DNA of 64,000 bases from a virus, in IMG/VR virus record IMGVR_UViG_3300005471_000011, positions 40,108 through 104,107 of that record. One strand, written 5' to 3'. The notes under the pieces were generated by a model, which did no database searches, was not told the DNA's origin, and worked only from the letters and a program-made list of their open reading frames with translations. Shown one piece after another: positions 35,393 through 43,187 of this stretch (position 1 is its first letter; each line of letters begins with the position of its first letter). The translations under genes and the position numbers were made by a program.

Positions 35393-36300
35393 ATGACGGT
35401 TGTTTGTTTTTTAACGCTGGTTCCCGCCATGCCATCCACTTGATCGTCGCACTGGCTTCGCTGCGCAAGCACTGGCAAGGTCCCGTGGCAGTCGTCACGG
35501 AGGTTGACGGACCCGGTCGGCGCGTCGCGGAAGCGTGCGCCGAGGATGGGCGGCTGGGTGCGATCCAGGTGATCCCCAGCGAGGAAGTCCAGGCTGGCGG
35601 CAGCGGCAAGGCTTATTACAGCAAGACCAAGCTACCGCGTCTGACGCCGTTCGACCGCACAATATTCCTGGACGCCGACGTGCTGGTGGTCAAACCATTC
35701 CAGGAGCTGTGGCCTGAAGAAGGCGAGGCAGTGATCACGCAATTCTCTGACTGGGTATCTACGGGCGGCAAGATGTCCCAGAGAATTAAAGGCTGGCGGG
35801 AGGTAGAGCCGCATCGCGTAGCAAGGCAGCTCGCGGAGAAGTGGCCGGCGATCAACACTGGGGTCATCGCGTGGTGCGGCGACGGCGGCGAGTGGGCACA
35901 GGACTGGACGGACACCGGTTCGCGGCGGATCAGCTTCATCGGCGATGAAATAGCGATGCAGTTAATCTTTCCGGATCATGAGTGCCGCATCGTCGCGTGC
36001 CATTTCAACGCCAGTCCTGTGTTCGATGCCTGTCCCATCCGCGAGAAGTATAAGTGGCCTTGGGACGAGGAGCACGGCGTTGCGGTGCGCAGCGAGGACG
36101 TTCGGGTTTGGCATTTTCATGGGTTCAAAGCGTGGAAGCGTCCCGCCGGTTGGAAGCTCTATCGGCAGAACTACATGGACGCACTGGACGTGAATCTAGC
36201 CGGCATCCGCGAACACCCGGTCAATGGCAAGCACTTGAATCTGCTGCCGGAGCAGGATCAGCGGATCATTCGCGGCGCTATGATGGCGGCGGTTAGTTGA
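35389..36300 (+). CDS. GT8-like glycosyltransferase
   Basis: This 303-residue protein has a GT-A fold with LIVALASLRKHWQGPVAVVT as the first beta-alpha unit, RTIFLDADVLVVKPFQELW with the DxD (Asp95-Ala-Asp97), a mid-region INTGVIAW typical of glycogenin-like GT8 enzymes, and a C-terminal VRVWHFHGFKAW where a metal-binding His is expected. It is a relative of the protein at 42369. It probably transfers a sugar from a nucleotide donor; the acceptor is unknown. Confidence 0.8.
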   Translation: MNDGCLFFNAGSRHAIHLIVALASLRKHWQGPVAVVTEVDGPGRRVAEACAEDGRLGAIQVIPSEEVQAGGSGKAYYSKTKLPRLTPFDRTIFLDADVLVVKPFQELWPEEGEAVITQFSDWVSTGGKMSQRIKGWREVEPHRVARQLAEKWPAINTGVIAWCGDGGEWAQDWTDTGSRRISFIGDEIAMQLIFPDHECRIVACHFNASPVFDACPIREKYKWPWDEEHGVAVRSEDVRVWHFHGFKAWKRPAGWKLYRQNYMDALDVNLAGIREHPVNGKHLNLLPEQDQRIIRGAMMAAVS

Positions 36301-36325
36301 CGGTTGAATGTAGCGTCTGTAAAAT
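36297..36325 (+). promoter_or_regulatory. sigma70-type promoter
   Basis: TTGACG and TAAAAT are exactly 17 bases apart. Transcription would begin near 36332, at the ATG chosen for the next gene, which suggests a leaderless or nearly leaderless message. The TTG of the -35 box also overlaps the previous stop and could serve as a coupled start. Confidence 0.72.
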
Positions 36326-36332
36326 GCTGGTC

Positions 36333-37157
36333 ATGAAAACCGTCGAAATCATCACGCATTGTTTCGCCGAGAAGATTCCCGCGTTCGCTTCACTGCTGAC
36401 GGCACAACTCAGCAGCTTGATCCTGTGGGAGCCGAGGAACTGCATGGCGGTTCTAACGATTTGCTATGCAGAAGATGACCAGCGAACAAAATGGGTTATC
36501 GAACGACTGGTCGAAATTGTGGACGGTTGCAAGGAGGATGAACCGGAACTGGCCCGTGCAATTGATACCGGCTTAGTGCCGTGCCCGCATCCTAGAGTCG
36601 ATATGAAGTTGCTGTTTGAGCTAGACCGCGCAAAACTATTTCGTCGCTCTATCGGACGCAACATGGCAGCTCGCCGTAGCCGCGCAGACATCGTGTGGTT
36701 CGCAGACTGCGACTACATCTTCGGAGAAGGCTGCCTGGACGCGCTGGCTGCCTCTGAGTTCACCGGCTTGACATATCCCCAAGAGGTCCAAATCCACCGC
36801 GCACACCACATCGGCGACGCGGAGATTGCCAGGATCAAGCCGGGCGAGCTGTTCACGCCGGACCTGTCGTTGTTTGAAACCAAGCGGGAGAAGTTCGCCA
36901 TCGGCGGGCTGCAAATCGTTCCCGGCGACGTGGCGCGGAAGTATGGCTACTGCGACGGCGGACGCTGGCAGAAGCCGGCTGATCCGGCGCAAGGATTCCA
37001 GGACACGCGAGAGGACAAAGCTTACCGCCAGGAGATGATCGAGAAGTGCGGGCCAAGCAAGGCGATCCATCTACCCAACCTTTATCGGTTCCGCCACAGT
37101 GAGTCGGCTTTTGAGGATTCCGCCAAGCGGCTGGCGCAGACCGCTGGAAAGGTCTAA
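36333..37157 (+). CDS. GT2-like glycosyltransferase
   Basis: The predicted protein has 274 residues. MKTVEIITHCFAEKIPAFAS opens like a family 2 enzyme. FRRSIGRNMAARRSRADIVW followed by FADCDYIFG is the usual approach to the DxD (Asp125-Cys-Asp127), and FAIGGLQIVPGDVARKYGY marks the acceptor side. An upstream in-frame TTG overlapping the previous stop is an alternative start, but the promoter overlaps that region. Confidence 0.75.
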   Translation: MKTVEIITHCFAEKIPAFASLLTAQLSSLILWEPRNCMAVLTICYAEDDQRTKWVIERLVEIVDGCKEDEPELARAIDTGLVPCPHPRVDMKLLFELDRAKLFRRSIGRNMAARRSRADIVWFADCDYIFGEGCLDALAASEFTGLTYPQEVQIHRAHHIGDAEIARIKPGELFTPDLSLFETKREKFAIGGLQIVPGDVARKYGYCDGGRWQKPADPAQGFQDTREDKAYRQEMIEKCGPSKAIHLPNLYRFRHSESAFEDSAKRLAQTAGKV

Positions 37158-37357
37158 TGTCAAAGCCAGATTCCTATCGCCAATGCACGCTCAGGCGGAC
37201 CGCTGCAAAGAACACGATCATTGAAATGGTCGAGTGGGTGCCGCAGCGCATAGCTTCCATCGACAACGTGGTTGAATGCAACGGCTTCGCTTGGTTTATA
37301 GTCCATGTTGGTCAGGAATCCAGCGATCCGCGTTCGGCGCATGTGAAAACCAAATGA
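37157..37357 (+). CDS. hypothetical small protein
   Basis: This 66-residue protein with a mixed alpha/beta pattern (NTIIEMVEWVPQRIASIDNV) overlaps the previous stop by one base. It is not recognised. Confidence 0.55.
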   Translation: MSKPDSYRQCTLRRTAAKNTIIEMVEWVPQRIASIDNVVECNGFAWFIVHVGQESSDPRSAHVKTK

Positions 37358-37896
37358 GCCGCCTCTTCCCTGAAGTCATCCGCGACCGTGGACTAGTGCG
37401 CGAAGTGTTCATAGAAACCGGCACGGGAGGCGGCATGTCCGTGCGGCGCTGCCGCAGGCTGTTCAGCATGATCCACACGATTGAGTCCGACCTAGCGACC
37501 TACCAGAAGGCTGCACATGACCTGCGCACGTTCGGCAACGTGCGGTGCCACCACGGGCGCTCACCAGACCTGCTGCGCCGGATCATTGATCCCAAACTGC
37601 CGACGCTGTTCTACCTGGATGCGCACGCTGTGGCGCAGAACCCAGAACTGCCGGCACCCATCCAGGAATGTCCCCTGCTGGACGAGCTGCGCGCGATCTT
37701 CTCTTTCTCTTGGTCTGAGCCGCCGCCGATCATGGTGGATGACGCGGGCATGTACGGCGAGGAGTTCTGGTCTGGCAAGCGGGCGAAGGGCTATGACCGG
37801 GCGCAGTGGCCGACGCTAGCGCAGGTGCTCGACGAACTCCCGGCGGGCTACCGCGCCAGCAACCACCGGGATATTCTGATCCTGGAGCCTCAATGA
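37354..37896 (+). CDS. SAM-dependent methyltransferase-like protein
   Basis: This 180-residue protein has motif I-like FIETGTGGGMSVRRC, a following acidic strand end (MIHTIESD), then PTLFYLDAHAV where class I enzymes carry the motif IV acidic residue, and PPIMVDDAGMYG. The plan resembles class I methyltransferases of the Methyltransf_24/FkbM group in phage glycan clusters. It starts at the ATG overlapping the previous stop. The substrate is unknown. Confidence 0.65.
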   Translation: MSRLFPEVIRDRGLVREVFIETGTGGGMSVRRCRRLFSMIHTIESDLATYQKAAHDLRTFGNVRCHHGRSPDLLRRIIDPKLPTLFYLDAHAVAQNPELPAPIQECPLLDELRAIFSFSWSEPPPIMVDDAGMYGEEFWSGKRAKGYDRAQWPTLAQVLDELPAGYRASNHRDILILEPQ

Positions 37897-37934
37897 AAAA
37901 CTACACATCAACCGTTCCCGCTGACCGCACTGTC
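37893..37934 (+). pseudogene. 5' fragment of a phage gene split by a transposon
   Basis: ATG at 37893 overlaps the previous stop (ATGA) and begins MKNYTSTVPADRTV. The fragment ends at the 10-bp target duplication. Joined to the sequence after the right-hand copy at 41950 it reads through in the same frame to 42372, giving a 154-residue protein of a conserved phage type (MKNYTS..V...T..IE.ML...GA). The gene is therefore disrupted, not short. Confidence 0.9.
37925..37934 (+). repeat. left target-site duplication
   Basis: CCGCACTGTC directly abuts the left inverted repeat and is repeated without mismatch at 41940-41949. Confidence 0.92.
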
Positions 37935-37990
37935 GGCTTTGCCTAGAAAGTCGCGTTTGCCTAGTAAGTCGGCGGTCTGCCCAGAAAGTC
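37935..37990 (+). repeat. left inverted repeat with three sub-terminal motif copies
   Basis: The terminal 18 bp begin GGCTTTGCC. The motif TTTGCCTAGAAAGTC recurs as TTTGCCTAGTAAGTC and TCTGCCCAGAAAGTC at intervals of about 18-20 bp, like multiple transposase-binding sites at one end. Confidence 0.85.
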
Positions 37991-40633
37991 TTAGCGAGGC
38001 TTGCGATTTTTAGCCACTGCTTTTGGCGGCGGCATTTGTCGCTTCTGGATCTTTGGCAAGGAGCGTTTTCTTGTCTTAGCTGTTGCTTGCGGCGCTGACT
38101 CGGCCAACGGCGATGACCGCTTTGCCAGAACCTCCACGGGAATGTCGCTTTCGCTCACGCCTCCCATCGGCAACATTCTGGCGATTCCAGCGGTTAGCTC
38201 GCCAAGTTCTTCGATTGCGCTAACTTGCTGTCGCTTTAGCTCCCTAGCACGATCAAGAAGCGCAACAACCGTTTTCATCTGTGATTTTGTCTTCGGCAGA
38301 GCGACAACCATTTCAAGGAATCGTTTTTCTTTATAGCGATTGCGGCTTGTCTTCGTCGATCCGGTCGAAATTCGGTCCACTTCGTCAAGGTATTGCGGGC
38401 TGTTTAAGCAATGAACGACATACGACGACACCAACTCAGGTTCATCAACGTCCCCGCGCACGATGAAGGTTGGGAACTCGCCGGAAACATGACAGCCATC
38501 GTGCTCCGGCGGGACTACGGCGAATGAGCCACGGAAGGCAAACAGGCGATTGTAAATGACGCTGCCCGCGGAAACTTGATTCAGCTTGCTACCCTTAATC
38601 AACCGCCCTGACTTCTCCTCTCGGACGAAGGTGCCCAGCCCCCACCACTTTACCCCCAATACGCGATAGTGACGCTCCCGGTCAATCTTCTCCATGTGTT
38701 TAGTCTGAATGAACAATTCAGATAGCGCAACTGGCTGAGTTTCGAGGCCAGAGAATGCTATGCGAATATCAGCCAACGCTGATTTCAGGGCCGTGGTTAT
38801 CAGAGAAAGATGCCCCTCGACAGCGGCTACGTTGGTTGCAATTTCAGCATCGGTTGGCGGAACGACTGGCAGTCGCTTTCGGTAATACTCCGCATCCATG
38901 CGATCTTCGAGCGTGGCAACCCAGCTTTGCGGGTGCGCTTGACTCTTCTTTCCGCGCGAGAATGCCCTGTAGTCAAGTAGAACCTCTGGAAGTTGATTGC
39001 CGGCCACGGGAGCACCATTCGGCGCGTAGCCGCTGTTTTCAACCACCGCCATGAATGTTTCGCCCTGCGCCCCAGTCTCATCGACTTCGGGCTTCTTTTC
39101 CAAAAACAGAATGCTCGTCTTGGACCTCGCGTTGTAGCCTTCAAACGTAACCGCTGGCAAACTGACTATCCCCTTAATCCAGGCGTGCTGCTTGATGTAG
39201 TCGCGAACCTTAACCTTGCTGTCGTTGTTCAAAATGCCGTCGATTACGACAATGGCAACTGAGCCACCCGGCTTCACCAATCGCAAGCTACGCTCGACAG
39301 CTAGGATTACTCGATCTTGTTTGTGCTTTCTCCTGAGTTCATACCGACTCAAGATCGCGACATCGCTCTCGTATGACCCGAACGGTGGATTAGTGATGCA
39401 GAGATCGAATGTCCCCTCTTGGATTTTCCCCGGCACGTCCACTAAGCCATGATGCTTAACAATCCCAGCGCTGCCGTCCCCGTGGACGATCATGTTCATT
39501 TTGCAAGCCAGTGTCGTCCGCTCTTTCCAATCGGTTCCAAAAATGCAGCGATTTGATAGCTCGATTTTCCACTTCGATTTTTCATCCTCGCTGAACTCCT
39601 GAAGCCTGATTTTCTCGCTGACGACCTCAAAGGCATAGATTAGGAATCCGCCTGTCCCGCAAAATGGGTCGATGATCTTTTGGCCGATCTTCGGGTCAAT
39701 CGCGTCCACCATGAACTCGACTACATTACGCGGCGTGAAAAACTCTCCTAAGCCGCCAGTGAATGTGTCCCCAAGAAAATACTCGAACGCTTCGCCCTTC
39801 ACGTCGAACGCCGTCAGTGATAGGTCGTAGCCTTCAAACTGGCTTACGATGGTGCGAATTGTTCGATCATCTAGGGCGATATTGCTGTCAGGATCGAAGA
39901 GGTCGGAGAATTGCGGGTCTTCCTTGGTTTCTTGCCAAATCTGCTTGACGACGTTGACGCCCAGCTTCGCGAGCGTGTCATCGAATACCTTTGTCCGAAA
40001 CCGATTGGCGTCCCCCGGATGCGTTCGCTCTTCGTGCATTTTGCAGAAGAGCACCTTCGACATTTCGTCAAATGCCTTGGTGGGGTCATCGCCTTGGTTA
40101 TTCCGTATCTCGTTGTGGCAGGCGCGCAAGATCGACTTGAACGACTGCACGTCGTCGATGATGAAGAGTTCGTGTTTCGCCTCCAGCCGTAGCGATTCCT
40201 GCACTTCGGCGCTGACGACGAACTTTACAAAATCATCTGAGAGATCTCGCCTGTGCGGTAGATCTGCAAGCCGGTTTTTGCTAAGCGACTGATACACCCG
40301 CGTCTGGAGGCCGTTGGTAACGACCACTAGCGGCGCGATTCGCGGCAGCAGCCTTGCGTAAGAAATCGCCTGCTCAGTATCCCGGCGAATTAACGGTTCC
40401 CCTGGAGGCTTGGTTTCGCAAACGATTAGCGGCGTGGTCTTGGCGGTCGTCGTATAGACCACCGCATCGGCAAAAATCGTCTTTGTTTTGCGCCCCTCTT
40501 GGATCTCGATTGGCTTGTTAAAATCAATACAGTTCTGCTTGTATCCACGCAACCCCAGATAGGGAACAAGGAACTTGACCTTCACGTCCTCCTCGGACAA
40601 AAGATCATCGGGGGCCGGCAGAGAATAGGACAT
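37991..40633 (-). CDS. single-chain restriction-modification enzyme (nuclease + N6-adenine methylase + specificity)
   Basis: This 880-residue protein starts at the ATG with GAGGG upstream, overlapping the zinc-ribbon stop. Residues ~14-110 are an HsdR_N-like PD-(D/E)xK nuclease: Asp56 in IFADAVVY, Glu73-x-Lys75 in VCETK. Residues ~285-540 are an HsdM-type methyltransferase: FFTPRNVVEFM, motif I DPFCGTGGF (322-330) and motif IV NPPF (415-418). From ~640 a target-recognition half like HsdS follows (RVLGVKWWGLGTF, AGSVIYNRLFAFRGSF), and a basic tail ends it. No helicase motor is seen. This is a type IIG-like layout, expected to cut DNA and methylate adenine at one site. Confidence 0.86.
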   Translation of the reverse strand: MSYSLPAPDDLLSEEDVKVKFLVPYLGLRGYKQNCIDFNKPIEIQEGRKTKTIFADAVVYTTTAKTTPLIVCETKPPGEPLIRRDTEQAISYARLLPRIAPLVVVTNGLQTRVYQSLSKNRLADLPHRRDLSDDFVKFVVSAEVQESLRLEAKHELFIIDDVQSFKSILRACHNEIRNNQGDDPTKAFDEMSKVLFCKMHEERTHPGDANRFRTKVFDDTLAKLGVNVVKQIWQETKEDPQFSDLFDPDSNIALDDRTIRTIVSQFEGYDLSLTAFDVKGEAFEYFLGDTFTGGLGEFFTPRNVVEFMVDAIDPKIGQKIIDPFCGTGGFLIYAFEVVSEKIRLQEFSEDEKSKWKIELSNRCIFGTDWKERTTLACKMNMIVHGDGSAGIVKHHGLVDVPGKIQEGTFDLCITNPPFGSYESDVAILSRYELRRKHKQDRVILAVERSLRLVKPGGSVAIVVIDGILNNDSKVKVRDYIKQHAWIKGIVSLPAVTFEGYNARSKTSILFLEKKPEVDETGAQGETFMAVVENSGYAPNGAPVAGNQLPEVLLDYRAFSRGKKSQAHPQSWVATLEDRMDAEYYRKRLPVVPPTDAEIATNVAAVEGHLSLITTALKSALADIRIAFSGLETQPVALSELFIQTKHMEKIDRERHYRVLGVKWWGLGTFVREEKSGRLIKGSKLNQVSAGSVIYNRLFAFRGSFAVVPPEHDGCHVSGEFPTFIVRGDVDEPELVSSYVVHCLNSPQYLDEVDRISTGSTKTSRNRYKEKRFLEMVVALPKTKSQMKTVVALLDRARELKRQQVSAIEELGELTAGIARMLPMGGVSESDIPVEVLAKRSSPLAESAPQATAKTRKRSLPKIQKRQMPPPKAVAKNRKPR

Positions 40634-40791
40634 TATGCCCTCTTTGTCCCGGTAGGTTTCTTCGGCTTGTCCCAATAGGGGCTTTTGCAGTGCGGGCACA
40701 CTCGCGGATGTTCGTCCGGTTTCCGCGGAACCCATTCGTGAGAACATCGCTCACAACGATACCCCGGCACGGTGAGTTTGATTTTCGCCAT
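40633..40791 (-). CDS. zinc-ribbon protein upstream of the RM gene
   Basis: This 52-residue protein starts MAKIKLTVPGYRCERC and contains CERC, then CPHC 16 residues later, the spacing of a zinc ribbon, with a conserved-looking SPYWDKP after it. Its stop overlaps the RM start (TAATG), so the two are translated together. Small zinc ribbons in this position may regulate or tether the enzyme. It is too short to appear in routine gene calls. Confidence 0.72.
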   Translation of the reverse strand: MAKIKLTVPGYRCERCSHEWVPRKPDEHPRVCPHCKSPYWDKPKKPTGTKRA

Positions 40792-40845
40792 AGCCGGTAT
40801 CTTACCAGATAATCAGTTATTTCAAAGGCAAATACTAGCCGGGGA

Positions 40846-40874
40846 TTGACGAATACTTACTTAGATAGTATATT
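40846..40874 (+). promoter_or_regulatory. promoter of the transposase gene
   Basis: TTGACG and TATATT are separated by 17 bases in the AT-rich gap between the divergent zinc-ribbon and transposase genes. The start codon lies ~40 bases downstream with TGGAGT before it. Confidence 0.78.
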
Positions 40875-40913
40875 ACTACGAAAGTAAGACACAGACTGAC
40901 TGGAGTTACTGCC

Positions 40914-41921
40914 ATGAACGACCGCGAGCAACGTGGGTTGACAATCGCCGCACTGACGAAGTTGGTCCGCAAGGGCGGTATTTGGGTTGTGCCTTCACAA
41001 TCTGGACCAGCGAAATATACCGTTTGCCCAGATCCGATCAATCCCCACTGCACGTGCGCGGACCACGAAACCCGCGGCTGTAAGTGTAAACACATTTTCG
41101 CCGTCGAATTCGCGATGAAGCGCGAAGAGGCGGCAGACGGCACGGTGACGGAAACGCGGTCGATTACCCTGACTGAGAAGCGGACGACCTACACTCAGGA
41201 TTGGCCCGCGTACAATGCCGCCCAAACCACTGAGAAGGGCACGTTCCAGGTAATGCTCCGCGACTTGTGCAATGGAATACAGGAACCGCAGCAGGGGATG
41301 GGACGCCCTCGCATCCTGCTCCGAGATGCCCTCTTCGCAGCTTGCTTCAAGGTCTATTCCACGTTCTCAGGCCGGCGGTTTATGACCGACCTGAAAGAGG
41401 CGCACGGGGAAGGCCACCTAACCCGCTGCCCGTCGTACAATTCGATCTTCGCTGTTTTTGAATCGCCAGAGACCGATGGCGTACAGCTTCCCAAGCTGCT
41501 CGGAACGACGGCCCAGCGATTCACGGTCAAGGAGGTTTCTGCCGACTTAGCTTACTCGACTAACACGAACCTAGCGGAAGTGGACGCGCTCGGCGCGTCG
41601 CCAATGATCCCATTCAAGCGGAACGCGGTCGCCACATCCGGCGGCTTGTGGTCCAAGATGTTTCACTACTTTCAATTTCACCGCCAAGAATTTCTGAGCC
41701 GCTATCACCTGCGGTCGAATGTCGAGAGCACATTCTCTATGATCAAGAGGAAGTTCGGCGATTCGCTGCGGAGCAAGACTGACGTAGCGATGAAGAATGA
41801 AACGCTGGCCAAGCTGGTTTGCCACAACATTTGCTGCGTCATTCAGGAAATGCACGAATCGGGCGTCGATCCGACTTTCTGGGCAGATTCGGCAGTTGCC
41901 CAGAAAGGAGCCAACAACTAG
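40914..41921 (+). CDS. SWIM-finger DDE transposase, probably catalytically incomplete
   Basis: In this 335-residue protein the N-terminus has a SWIM zinc finger (CTCADHETRGCKCKH, Cys46, Cys48, Cys58, His60). The C-terminal DDE part has FTVKEVSADLAYST (Asp211), PMIPFKRN and LRSNVESTFSMIKRKFGDS (Glu271), matching IS4-type transposases. The segment that should carry the first catalytic Asp (usually a DSTGF-like motif and ~70 residues) is absent between IFAVFESPE and TDGVQLPKLLG. The reading frame is intact, so this looks like an in-frame internal deletion. Confidence 0.85.
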   Translation: MNDREQRGLTIAALTKLVRKGGIWVVPSQSGPAKYTVCPDPINPHCTCADHETRGCKCKHIFAVEFAMKREEAADGTVTETRSITLTEKRTTYTQDWPAYNAAQTTEKGTFQVMLRDLCNGIQEPQQGMGRPRILLRDALFAACFKVYSTFSGRRFMTDLKEAHGEGHLTRCPSYNSIFAVFESPETDGVQLPKLLGTTAQRFTVKEVSADLAYSTNTNLAEVDALGASPMIPFKRNAVATSGGLWSKMFHYFQFHRQEFLSRYHLRSNVESTFSMIKRKFGDSLRSKTDVAMKNETLAKLVCHNICCVIQEMHESGVDPTFWADSAVAQKGANN

Positions 41922-41939
41922 GACTTATTGGGCAAAGCC
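41922..41939 (-). repeat. right inverted repeat of the transposon
   Basis: On the reverse strand it reads GGCTTTGCCCAATAAGTC and matches the left end at 14 of 18 positions, with the first nine identical. Confidence 0.9.
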
Positions 41940-41949
41940 CCGCACTGTC
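41940..41949 (+). repeat. right target-site duplication
   Basis: This is a second exact copy of CCGCACTGTC, directly after the right inverted repeat. Confidence 0.92.
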
Positions 41950-42372
41950 TCAGAAATCGAAAGCATGCTCGTTCGCGCTGGTGCCAGAAGTATCTCCAAG
42001 GAATACGCCAACGGCTCAGTCCAGGCGCTTAACTTTGTGATCATGTGTCCTGAGACGCAGGCACCACTTGGCGTGCGTTTGCCGGCTGACCAGGAAGCGG
42101 TTTTTCAAGTATTGAAAAAGGCGCGCAGCCCTCGCGCTCGCTGGCATCGCGGGTGGGAAGATAAAGTCCGCGAGCAAGCCAAGCGAACCGCCTGGAGGCT
42201 GATGTTCGACTGGGTAGCCGTGCAGCTCTCGCTGATAGAGATGAAGCAAGCGGAGCTAATGCAGGTGTTCTTGCCGTATTTGTGGGCTGGCAAGACGACG
42301 TTTTACGAGTCGATCAAGCAAAACAAATTTGCTGCGCTGAGCTATGAGGGCGAAAGGCCGAGCGAGCAATGA
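41950..42372 (+). pseudogene. 3' fragment of the transposon-split phage gene
   Basis: The sequence continues the frame that starts at 37893: SEIESMLVRAGARSISKEYA, then YETQAPLGV-like strands and helices to KQNKFAALSYEG. It encodes ~140 residues. The natural start is now 4 kb away behind the transposon, so it is either silent or made from an internal start or read-through from the transposase. Its stop overlaps the start of the next glycosyltransferase gene (ATGA). Confidence 0.88.
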
Positions 42373-43187
42373 ACGCACGAGGCGTCCTGTATTACAACAT
42401 CGGCGACCGCTACGCCGTGCCGCTGGCGGTGTCCCTGATGACGCTGCGCGACTGGTACGCGGGTCCGGTGGCAATCGTCACGGACATGGCTGGTATCCCG
42501 TGGATTCGCAAGATGCTCAAGATTCCCGGCTTGCTGCCACTGGATATCATCCCCATGCTGCCGGAAAGCTCCTCCGAGCAGTGGCGCTATCTTGCCAAGC
42601 TCGAACTGCCGGAGCTATCACCGTTCGCCTCCACGGTCATGCTGGACGCGGACACGCTGGTCGTCGGGTCCATCGAGGAGTTGTGGCCCGACATGAAATC
42701 CGGGGAAGTGGTCCTGACAAATCGTTCCAACGGCGCCACGGCTCACGTCAAGATGCGGCTGCGATGCCAGCAGTGGATTGATATCGCTCCGCTGCGCGCG
42801 AGGCGCGTGCGTTCCCAGCGGTTCAAGGTTGCCGCGATCAACACGGGCATCATGGCTTGGTCGCGCAACAGCTCGCCTTTCGTGCGCGAATGGTACCGGC
42901 TGGCGAGGCTCCGTCCGATCCACAGTTGCGACGAGATGGCGGCACAGCTCACCTATCCCGACTTCCCGCACAGGATTCTGGATTCCCGCTACAATGCCAA
43001 CGTGACCTACGACCGGGAGGACGTGCGAATCTGGCACGGGCCGCGGTCACAGTTCTGGAAGGCAGGCGGGCGCGGCAGGGCGCTGTGGACGCCTTATTTC
43101 CGGCGAGAACTGCCATTGCTGCGAGAGCTGCTGCCAACGGCGGCGTGGCTTGGTGGCTGGCTGGAAAGGGAAACAGGGAAAGCATGA
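42369..43187 (+). CDS. GT8-like glycosyltransferase
   Basis: In this 272-residue protein, VPLAVSLMTLRDWYAGPVAI forms the first Rossmann unit, STVMLDADTLVVGSIEELW carries the DxD (Asp93-Ala-Asp95), FKVAAINTGIMAWSRN is the glycogenin-like middle, and VRIWHGPRSQFW supplies the late His. It is a clear paralogue of the protein at 35389. It is coupled to the split gene upstream and to an FkbM-type methyltransferase downstream. Confidence 0.8.
   Translation: MNARGVLYYNIGDRYAVPLAVSLMTLRDWYAGPVAIVTDMAGIPWIRKMLKIPGLLPLDIIPMLPESSSEQWRYLAKLELPELSPFASTVMLDADTLVVGSIEELWPDMKSGEVVLTNRSNGATAHVKMRLRCQQWIDIAPLRARRVRSQRFKVAAINTGIMAWSRNSSPFVREWYRLARLRPIHSCDEMAAQLTYPDFPHRILDSRYNANVTYDREDVRIWHGPRSQFWKAGGRGRALWTPYFRRELPLLRELLPTAAWLGGWLERETGKA

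Larger units (their letters stand above)
37935..41939 (+). mobile_element. 4,005-bp transposon carrying a nuclease-methylase gene and a SWIM transposase
   Basis: The element is bounded by 18-bp imperfect inverted repeats (GGCTTTGCCTAGAAAGTC on the left; the right end reversed reads GGCTTTGCCCAATAAGTC) and flanked by a perfect 10-bp direct duplication. It holds, on the minus strand, a 52-residue zinc ribbon and an 880-residue nuclease-methyltransferase and, on the plus strand, an IS4-type transposase with a SWIM finger. The duplication length suits IS4-group elements. The transposase seems to lack its first catalytic Asp, so the copy may now be fixed or need help in trans. Confidence 0.93.

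Noticed and set aside
37991-40633. Classical three-gene type I RM system.
   Set aside because: Nuclease, methylase and specificity parts are in one frame and no helicase motor is present, so a type IIG-like enzyme fits better.
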